Positions 58,064 to 64,000 of a DNA stretch of 64,000 bases are shown in pieces. The DNA comes from Acinetobacter sp. A47 (GTDB lineage: Bacteria > Pseudomonadota > Gammaproteobacteria > Pseudomonadales > Moraxellaceae). Each line of letters opens with the position of its first letter. The first letter of the stretch is position 1. A program made the translations under genes and the position numbers. Under the pieces are notes generated by a model. That model saw only the letters and a program-made list of their open reading frames with translations. It had not been told where the DNA came from and did not search any database. Location: the NCBI RefSeq assembly GCF_000805455.1, contig NZ_JSUS01000064.1, positions 310,001 through 374,000 on the forward strand. The letters are read 5' to 3'.

Positions 58064-58780
58064 ATGCTGCTGGAAAAAATTTTGCAATCTCAAGGCTTTG
58101 GCTCACGTAAGTATTGCCAGCAGTTAATTAAAAACGGTTCTGTCCTGATTGATCATCAGGTTTGTGATAATCCCAAGCAGAACATCAATACCGATCAATT
58201 GGTGTTTCAGGTGTTTGGTGAAGAATATCAATATCGCGAGCATGTCTATCTGGTTCTGAATAAACCGCAAGGTTACGAATGTTCCCATCAGGCCACCCAT
58301 CATAAAAGTGTATTCAGTTTATTTCCTGAAATTTTAATTCATCGTGGCATTCAATGTGTAGGTCGGCTAGATCAGGATACGACAGGCCTGTTACTTTTGA
58401 CTGATGATGGGCAGTTTTTACAGGCATTGACCCATCCCCGTAAACATGTGCCTAAGGTTTATCATGTCACCACAGCTGATCCGGTGAGTTCCGAGCAAAT
58501 ACAGGCGTTGCAGCAGGGCGTCGAACTTCGTAATGAAAAAGGAATTTATGCGGCAACAGATGTTAAGTTATTTTCCGAATATCAGTTAAGCATGACCATT
58601 CATCAAGGGGTTTATCATCAGGTCAAGCGGATGCTGGCTGCTGTCGGAAACAGAGTCGAGGCTTTACATCGCCATCAGGTCGGCCGGCTTGAATTGCCTG
58701 ACTTGCAAGCAGGGCAATGGTGTTATTTAAGTGCAGAACAAAAACTGCTCAGTCAAAATATGGCTATAGAAGATAAATAA
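58064..58780 (+). CDS. rsuA: 16S rRNA pseudouridine(516) synthase
   Basis: RsuA makes pseudouridine at position 516 of 16S rRNA. From the ATG at 58064 (behind TTGAGGATCCCGAT) the protein has an N-terminal S4-like RNA-binding domain (LEKILQSQGFGSRKYCQQLI) and the catalytic motif GRLDQDTTGLLLLTDDGQ with its Asp, then GVYHQVKRMLAAVGNRVEALHRHQVG. Length is 238 residues, near E. coli's 231. A 15-codon longer frame upstream is unlikely because the stop of the promoter region lies there. It converges directly on the GNAT gene. Confidence 0.93.
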   Translation: MLLEKILQSQGFGSRKYCQQLIKNGSVLIDHQVCDNPKQNINTDQLVFQVFGEEYQYREHVYLVLNKPQGYECSHQATHHKSVFSLFPEILIHRGIQCVGRLDQDTTGLLLLTDDGQFLQALTHPRKHVPKVYHVTTADPVSSEQIQALQQGVELRNEKGIYAATDVKLFSEYQLSMTIHQGVYHQVKRMLAAVGNRVEALHRHQVGRLELPDLQAGQWCYLSAEQKLLSQNMAIEDK

Positions 58781-58781
58781 A

Positions 58782-59225
58782 CTATTTCAGGAAGCAATGG
58801 TAGGTTTTAAATTCGCTATCCTGAATAAATCCCATCTGCTCATAAAGACGATGGGATTGATAGTTATTTTTCTGGGTCTCCAGACTGATACGCAGTGCAT
58901 TTTCATGGCGTGCAAACAGGATGGCGGTATCAATCAGCTGTTTGGCGGAACCCTGTTTCCGATAGCTTGGCGTTACATAGACATCATCTAGAATATAATA
59001 GGTTTCACAGGCAACCGACGAGAAGGCGAGGTAGAGTAGTACAAACCCTGTAATAACATCATCTTTGACATGAATGAAAATAACACTTTCTTTATTGTCA
59101 AAACGCTGTTTGAGAAATTGATAAGATTGTTCTAAATTGGATGATGCACCGTAGAACTGACGATATTCGTCAAACAAGACAGCAAGTTGATGAAGGTCTT
59201 CCTTTGTGGCTCGCTTAACAATCAT
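58782..59225 (-). CDS. GNAT-family N-acetyltransferase
   Basis: This 147-residue GNAT fold has the acetyl-CoA-binding motif A in VYVTPSYRKQGSAKQLIDTAI (about 90-115), ahead of the C-terminal LETQKNNYQSHRLYEQMGF motif B. The substrate is unknown; small acetyltransferases of this type act on amino groups of metabolites or antibiotics. It converges on rsuA with a 1-base gap and no terminator between them. Confidence 0.9.
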   Translation of the reverse strand: MIVKRATKEDLHQLAVLFDEYRQFYGASSNLEQSYQFLKQRFDNKESVIFIHVKDDVITGFVLLYLAFSSVACETYYILDDVYVTPSYRKQGSAKQLIDTAILFARHENALRISLETQKNNYQSHRLYEQMGFIQDSEFKTYHCFLK

Positions 59226-59323
59226 TCCAGCCCGTCCTTACACTTATAATTTTATTTGGACTGTCAGAATAGCGAAAAAAATTCAGCTTAAAAAATAAAA
59301 ACTTGTTTATAAATGCAACATTG

Positions 59324-59632
59324 TTAAGTTTTGTCACTTTCACCGAGTAGTGCATTTAACTCTTCAAACAGATCTTCATGGTCGTCTTCAATCCCGACTG
59401 TAGCCGGACTCTCGGTAGAGGCTGCTGCCTTGGACTTACGTAATTTAAGCAACTGTTCCATATTGATATTCTGGTTTTCAATTGCAAATGGAATAGATTT
59501 GGTCAGTACCACCTGTTTAAAGAAAAGGCGGACAGCTTGGGCAGGGGAGATCCCTAACTGCTTAAACACGGCAAAGGCCTGTTTCTTTTCCTGAGAATCG
59601 AGACGAACCTGATAAACTTCTGTTTTACGCAT
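59324..59632 (-). CDS. RelB/DinJ-family ribbon-helix-helix protein, unpaired
   Basis: From the ATG at 59632 (MRKTEVYQVRLDSQEK) this 102-residue protein shows the RelB/DinJ antitoxin layout: an N-terminal ribbon-helix-helix DNA-binding part with KKQAFAVFKQLGISPAQAVRLFFKQVVLTKSIPFAI (about 15-50) and an acidic disordered C-terminal tail (DDHEDLFEELNALLGE) of the type that wraps a toxin. No RelE/YafQ-like toxin reading frame lies next to it on either side. It may be a solitary regulator or a relic of a toxin-antitoxin pair. Confidence 0.8.
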   Translation of the reverse strand: MRKTEVYQVRLDSQEKKQAFAVFKQLGISPAQAVRLFFKQVVLTKSIPFAIENQNINMEQLLKLRKSKAAASTESPATVGIEDDHEDLFEELNALLGESDKT

Positions 59633-59741
59633 GAAGAATGTAACCACATATTTTTAGTTATCGTTATGTATTTTAAACCATTGCAATGTAATTTCAATAT
59701 TTTTGAGGTGAAAAAATAGAATTTTTGTCATTACGATGTAG

Positions 59742-60656
59742 CTACAGTGTCAGTTCAAATCGGGAGCTAAAGGACATTTCCTGTTGCAAGACAGGATCAA
59801 TGAAATAAATTTCCTTGGCCAGCAACTGTAATGGATGGCTAAAGTCATGTTCTGCCTTGTGGGCAATTACCGGATAAAACGGATCGTTTAAAATGGGAAT
59901 GCCCAGATAATTCAAATGAACACGTAACTGGTGCTGTTTGCCTGTTTTAGGTTTGAGGCAGTACTTTGCAAAGTACTGGTTGTGCTGCAGTAATTCGATT
60001 GAGGTTTGCGTATTCTGGGGCTTATCTGGATTGACCTGCATGGTGTAAAAGGGAGTGCCTTTTTCCAGATGCAATTGCAAGGTTTGTGGAAAATTGAGTT
60101 CTGGCCGATGCGCTGCAATGGCATGATAGGTTTTTTCGACTTTGCGCTCGGCAAACAGCTGCTGGTAAATACCACGGGTAGCCGGTGTTTTGCAAAATAG
60201 CACCACACCCGCTGTTTCCCGGTCCAGTCGGTGAATCGGTGTAAGCTCAGCATAACCGGTCTGCTTCTTTAATCTCACCAGAAGCGTTTCCTGAACATAT
60301 TGTCCAGTGGGTGTCATGGTAAGAAAGTGGGGTTTGTCGACCACCAGCAGATCTTCATTTTCAAATAAAATTTCATGTTCAAACGGTACATGGATTTCAT
60401 GGGCAAGAAAACGGTAATAAAAGATGTGGGTATTGGGAGTATAAATATGTTCTATACCGAGTTTGCTACCATCTGCTGCATAGATTAATCCGTCACTAAA
60501 GCGTTGTTGCCATTCTTGTGGCTGGATATGCGGAAAATGGTGGCACAGATAGTCAAAAATGGTATTTGCAGAAGTATCAGGAGGTAAAAAGACCTTACTG
60601 GCACTCACGCCGTCGATCAGTGGCGGGGTAAAATCTGTATTTGAGAATTTATTCAT
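59742..60656 (-). CDS. RluA-family pseudouridine synthase
   Basis: This 304-residue RluA/RluC-type pseudouridine synthase has the catalytic motif HRLDRETAGVVLFCKT, ENEDLLVVDKPHFLTMTP (binding start of the catalytic domain) and the LKPKTGKQHQLRVHLNYLGIPIL block. The N-terminal part resembles the S4-less class but carries a short extension (about 60 residues). Whether it acts on 23S rRNA or tRNA cannot be told here. It is separate from rsuA and lies on the minus strand. Confidence 0.9.
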   Translation of the reverse strand: MNKFSNTDFTPPLIDGVSASKVFLPPDTSANTIFDYLCHHFPHIQPQEWQQRFSDGLIYAADGSKLGIEHIYTPNTHIFYYRFLAHEIHVPFEHEILFENEDLLVVDKPHFLTMTPTGQYVQETLLVRLKKQTGYAELTPIHRLDRETAGVVLFCKTPATRGIYQQLFAERKVEKTYHAIAAHRPELNFPQTLQLHLEKGTPFYTMQVNPDKPQNTQTSIELLQHNQYFAKYCLKPKTGKQHQLRVHLNYLGIPILNDPFYPVIAHKAEHDFSHPLQLLAKEIYFIDPVLQQEMSFSSRFELTL

Positions 60657-60701
60657 AGAGTTAAATTATGCCCTTAAAAAAACAAGATGCGCATTTTAAG
60701 G

Positions 60702-61217
60702 TCAAATCAGAGTAAGTATACCGTTGATGTTATTGCTGAGATTGACATAATCAGAATTGATGAATTGCCTGTGTCCATCAATTCCTCTATGAATGATGGC
60801 ATGAGTGGTCGGATGAAGCTCTTTGTCGCTAGCAACTTGAATAAGATGCTCTACGAAATCTTTAGCTTGTTGAGGGGCATATTTAAATTCTGCAGTCAAA
60901 GTAAAAATGGCAAGTTTATGAATCTCTAAAGCGGGTAGCTGATTTAAAAAACATTGGGCATGAATGGCACCGAAACTAAAACTCGCAAGAATTTGCCTTT
61001 CTAGCTCAGTTGTTTTTTCAAAAGGTTTCCCGATGGATAAAAAAAGCTGATGCGTAAATTTCGAAATGAGTATCCGATGTTCTTCCACAACAGTTTCCTC
61101 AGAAAATAATTTAGAAGTTGTTTTAAAAAGTAGCAACTTCTTTCTATGGATTAGGCTTTGAAGCAGGGCAATGTTATCATAGACAGCATCCCAATTTTGT
61201 TCTATTTGCCATGTCAT
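60702..61217 (-). CDS. Hypothetical all-alpha protein, possibly Imm48-like immunity protein
   Basis: This 171-residue protein is helical throughout, with no signal peptide. Segments [39 protein letters not shown] and [18 protein letters not shown] remind me of the Imm48 family of predicted immunity proteins, but this is a recollection, not an alignment. If so, it would protect against a polymorphic toxin, yet no toxin gene is present here. Its ATG (61217) overlaps the divergent tsaE start (61211) by seven bases, and no ribosome binding site is visible for either. Confidence 0.6.
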   Translation of the reverse strand: MTWQIEQNWDAVYDNIALLQSLIHRKKLLLFKTTSKLFSEETVVEEHRILISKFTHQLFLSIGKPFEKTTELERQILASFSFGAIHAQCFLNQLPALEIHKLAIFTLTAEFKYAPQQAKDFVEHLIQVASDKELHPTTHAIIHRGIDGHRQFINSDYVNLSNNINGILTLI

Positions 61218-61687
61218 ATTCAGTGAAATTTAACTTAAATCATGAACAGGACACACAACAGTTTGCACAGTTACTGTCGCAGCATGTGCATTCAGGCATT
61301 ATTTACTTGATTGGTGATTTAGGGGCTGGCAAGACCACCTTCACCCGGTATTTCTTGCAAAACCTCGGTCATCAGGGGGCGGTGAAAAGCCCGACTTATA
61401 CATTGGTTGAACCCTATATTATTCAGGGCAAGGAAATTTTTCATTTCGACCTGTATCGTCTGGATGACCCTTATGAGCTGGAGCTGATGGGTATTCGTGA
61501 TTATCTGGAAACGCCCGGCGCCTTATTCCTGTTTGAATGGCCCTCTAAAGGGGGCGATGAAATTCCGAAGCCGGATATCGTGATTGATATTCAAAAATCA
61601 GAAGATGAATTGACCCGGTCTGTCACTTTAAGCACAGAATCAGAATCTTTAATTCAAGTTTTGCAGGAACAATTGAATGGCGCATGA
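61211..61687 (+). CDS. tsaE: tRNA threonylcarbamoyladenosine biosynthesis ATPase
   Basis: TsaE is the ATPase that works with TsaB and TsaD to make t6A37 in tRNAs that read ANN codons. The 158-residue protein has Walker [16 protein letters not shown] (about residues 37-50), the switch region [12 protein letters not shown] and [20 protein letters not shown], and [10 protein letters not shown]. It overlaps mutL by 11 bases, which indicates coupled translation. In many gammaproteobacteria amiB lies between tsaE and mutL; here it is absent. Confidence 0.95.
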   Translation: MSYSVKFNLNHEQDTQQFAQLLSQHVHSGIIYLIGDLGAGKTTFTRYFLQNLGHQGAVKSPTYTLVEPYIIQGKEIFHFDLYRLDDPYELELMGIRDYLETPGALFLFEWPSKGGDEIPKPDIVIDIQKSEDELTRSVTLSTESESLIQVLQEQLNGA

Positions 61688-63644
61688 TTCAACTCGTCGT
61701 ATTCATACCCTTGATGCAGCCTTAGCCAACCAGATTGCCGCGGGTGAAGTGATTGAACGTCCTTCATCAGTGGTCAAGGAGTTGCTGGAAAACTCGATTG
61801 ATGCGGGTGCAACCGAACTGATTATCCGGGTGGCGCAGGGCGGTTCTACCCTGATTGAAATCATTGATAACGGTAACGGGATTCATCCGGAAGATTTGCC
61901 TCTGGCCGTGATGCGACATGCCACCAGTAAAATTCAGACGGCAGATGACCTGCATGCCATTGTAAGTCTGGGCTTTCGTGGTGAGGCACTGGCGTCAATT
62001 GCTGCTGTGTCGCGCTTAACCTTAACCAGTAGCCAGGATGAACAGGGGGTGGGCTATCAGGTTGAAGTGAATGGAACGGCGTTTGATCATCAGCAGGTAC
62101 AGGCGGTTGCAGCACAAAAAGGCACACATATCCGGGTGCAGGATTTATTTTTTAATGTCCCGGCACGCCGTAAATTTTTAAAAAAACCGGCTACCGAATT
62201 TAATCATATTGAAGAAATTGTGCGCCGTCTGGCGTTAACCCATTTCGATATCCGCTTTGTACTGGAACATAACGACAATATCCGTCTAAACTTGCCGGTA
62301 GCCGATAGTGGTGAGCTACGTTATCAGCGTGTACAACAGTTATTGGGACAGCAATTTATTCAAAATGCATACTGGATTGATGCTGAAAGTATCAATATGC
62401 GCTTGTCCGGCTGGCTGGGGCATCCCTCCGATGCGCGAGCGCAGGCAGATTTGCAATATGTCTATGTCAACGGACGTATCGTCAAGGACAAAACGATTTC
62501 ACATGCCTTGCGTATGGCTTATGACGGGATTTTGCATGGCCATCAGCATTCATCGTATTTGCTGTTTTTAGAGGTTGATCCTGAAAATATTGATGTCAAT
62601 GTGCATCCGACCAAACATGAAATCCGTTTCCTGAACCAGCGTGAAGTGCATGAATTTGTCCGGCACTATGCCAAGGCAACCTTGTCACAATTCCAGACTG
62701 CAACGGCTGATCTGGCACAAGCGATGAAAGCAGGTGAGACAGATAATCATGTACAGCCACAGCCAAAATATCAGGAACAGTTCAATTTACACCGTGCAGC
62801 CGTAGAAACAGTACCTGAGCCAGATCAGCCGGTTCAGGTCTCGACAGAGTTATTGACCGAGTTTAATCAAAGCCGGCCACAGGCAGTACAGTACAGTTCG
62901 GCACAAACTCAGCAGCCCAAATATAATGGCTCGGTACAATTAAATAATGCCTTGAAAACCTATCTGGCACCTTTGCGTGATGATGAGCAAATCCCCTCAG
63001 CCCTCATTAATAAAGGAGGAGTAACAGATGATCAAGCAATGTCATCTCGAGTGGATGAGTTTCCGTTAGGTATAGCCATTGCTCAGCTACATGGCATCTA
63101 TATTCTGGCCCAAAATACGGAAGGCCTGATTATTGTGGACATGCATGCTGCCCATGAGCGGATTTTGTTGCAACAGATGAAATCGGCCTGGGATAAGCCC
63201 GAGTTCTGGACATCACAACAATTACTGATACCGAAAGTGGTTACGATTACCCGGATGCAGGCGACACGGATTGAAGATTTGCAGCCGCAATTGCAGCGTT
63301 TAGGTCTGGAAATTGATCAATACGGCGATGAACAGGTGATTGTCCGTGGAGTACCTGCCATTTTGCACAAGGCTGATTTTGGCAAGCTGATTCCTGAATT
63401 GCTAAACGATCTTGACCCAAATGATGAGGCGAGAGGTTTATTGCAAAAACGTGATGAACTGCTGGCCGGGATGGCCTGCCATGGTGCAGTACGGGCGCAT
63501 CGTCAGTTAAGCCTTTCAGAAATGAATGCCTTATTGCGCCAGATGGAACAGACCGAGTTTGCCAGTCAGTGTAACCATGGCCGTCCTACCTGGCGTGCCT
63601 TTCCGTTGCATCAACTAGATAAATTATTTGCTCGAGGAGAGTAG
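61677..63644 (+). CDS. mutL: DNA mismatch repair protein MutL
   Basis: MutL is the linker protein between MutS and the strand-specific cut in mismatch repair. The N-terminal GHKL ATPase is complete: [34 protein letters not shown] and [14 protein letters not shown]. The 655-residue protein has a C-terminal dimerisation part with [13 protein letters not shown] (488-499), ACHGAVRAH and CNHGRPTWR, features of endonuclease-type MutL rather than the E. coli kind. The last position of the usual endonuclease motif is Gln instead of Glu. tsaE overlaps its start; miaA follows 6 bases after. Confidence 0.96.
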   Translation: MAHDSTRRIHTLDAALANQIAAGEVIERPSSVVKELLENSIDAGATELIIRVAQGGSTLIEIIDNGNGIHPEDLPLAVMRHATSKIQTADDLHAIVSLGFRGEALASIAAVSRLTLTSSQDEQGVGYQVEVNGTAFDHQQVQAVAAQKGTHIRVQDLFFNVPARRKFLKKPATEFNHIEEIVRRLALTHFDIRFVLEHNDNIRLNLPVADSGELRYQRVQQLLGQQFIQNAYWIDAESINMRLSGWLGHPSDARAQADLQYVYVNGRIVKDKTISHALRMAYDGILHGHQHSSYLLFLEVDPENIDVNVHPTKHEIRFLNQREVHEFVRHYAKATLSQFQTATADLAQAMKAGETDNHVQPQPKYQEQFNLHRAAVETVPEPDQPVQVSTELLTEFNQSRPQAVQYSSAQTQQPKYNGSVQLNNALKTYLAPLRDDEQIPSALINKGGVTDDQAMSSRVDEFPLGIAIAQLHGIYILAQNTEGLIIVDMHAAHERILLQQMKSAWDKPEFWTSQQLLIPKVVTITRMQATRIEDLQPQLQRLGLEIDQYGDEQVIVRGVPAILHKADFGKLIPELLNDLDPNDEARGLLQKRDELLAGMACHGAVRAHRQLSLSEMNALLRQMEQTEFASQCNHGRPTWRAFPLHQLDKLFARGE

Positions 63645-63650
63645 TTTTAC

Positions 63651-64000
63651 ATGTCGAATCAATTGCCCGTCATCAATTTAATGGGGCCTACCGCAAGTGG
63701 TAAAACAGCATTGGCATGTGAACTTTACGAGCGCGGTAATTATGAACTGATATCCGTGGATTCGGCTTTGGTTTATAAAGATATGGATATTGGCACAGCC
63801 AAACCCACCAAAGAAGAACAGGCGCAATATCCACATCATTTGATCGATATTATTACACCTTTAGAAGTGTATTCGGCGGCACAATTTGTGGATGACGTCT
63901 GTCCATTGATTGATGACATGCATGCACGTGGCAAGACGCCGATTCTGGTAGGCGGTACCATGCTGTATTTTAAAGCCTTGCTGGAAGGTCTGGCGAATAA
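63651..64000 (+). CDS. miaA: tRNA dimethylallyltransferase, 5' part (cut by window end)
   Basis: MiaA adds a dimethylallyl group to A37 of tRNAs that read UNN codons. The first 116 codons are visible from ATG 63651: the P-loop [19 protein letters not shown], the [19 protein letters not shown] substrate-binding block, and [21 protein letters not shown], all diagnostic. The gene follows mutL by 6 bases in the conserved mutL-miaA(-hfq) order; GAGGAGAG lies inside the mutL end as the ribosome binding site. The C-terminus is outside the window. Confidence 0.95.
   Translation, partial: MSNQLPVINLMGPTASGKTALACELYERGNYELISVDSALVYKDMDIGTAKPTKEEQAQYPHHLIDIITPLEVYSAAQFVDDVCPLIDDMHARGKTPILVGGTMLYFKALLEGLAN

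Overview
This looks like a 64 kb piece of an Acinetobacter chromosome (Gammaproteobacteria, Moraxellaceae). The evidence is the moderately low GC content, an EmrE/AbeS-type pump, the hisZ-purA pair, a TM2-domain gene between rplI and dnaB, a CsrA with a long tail, a cyoABCDE ubiquinol oxidase operon and orthologues that read as Acinetobacter throughout. It is almost all core chromosome: no insertion sequence, prophage, integron, CRISPR array, rRNA or tRNA was seen. Both ends are cut inside genes: a membrane signalling protein at the left and miaA at the right.

Layout. 1-5.7 kb: a membrane sensor fragment, rsmE, then metF and ahcY behind a SAH riboswitch, a small hypothetical gene and gloB. 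6-11.4 kb: an unknown gene overlapping a histone-deacetylase-like hydrolase, a LysE exporter and the methionine ABC importer metQ-metN-metI. 12-17.5 kb: the minus-strand series prmA, a DUF3426 zinc-ribbon protein, fis, purH, purD. 18-29 kb: mnmG, an SMR pump, a Fur-box-linked TonB receptor, a purine permease with a structured leader followed by a probable adenine deaminase, cytochrome b561, rnhB, csrA. 29-38.8 kb: lysC, alaS, an Epd-like dehydrogenase, two poorly known envelope proteins, hisZ and purA. 39-45.5 kb: a WYL regulator divergent from an Anbu proteasome-like gene, then alr, dnaB, a TM2 protein and rplI-rpsR-rpsF with an S6:S18-type leader. 45.7-50.6 kb: cyoABCDE. 51-57.8 kb: a GYF/RDD membrane protein, ppsA divergent from its regulator ppsR, a secreted unknown, an LLM flavin oxidoreductase with two perfect operator-like palindromes, and a glycine-zipper protein. 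58-64 kb: rsuA, a GNAT acetyltransferase, an unpaired RelB/DinJ-type protein, an RluA-type synthase, a possible immunity protein, and tsaE-mutL-miaA.

How the genes work together. Methyl-group and sulfur metabolism (ahcY, metF, metNIQ) lies in the first 11 kb, and purine synthesis and salvage (purD, purH, NCS2 permease, deaminase, purA) recurs through the window. The most interesting material is in the spaces between genes: a SAH aptamer before ahcY, a pseudoknot-capable leader before the purine permease, a 14-bp perfect inverted repeat in the cyo leader, two hairpins before fis, duplicated operators before the LLM oxidoreductase, and a near-perfect inverted repeat spanning the WYL/Anbu divergent promoter region.
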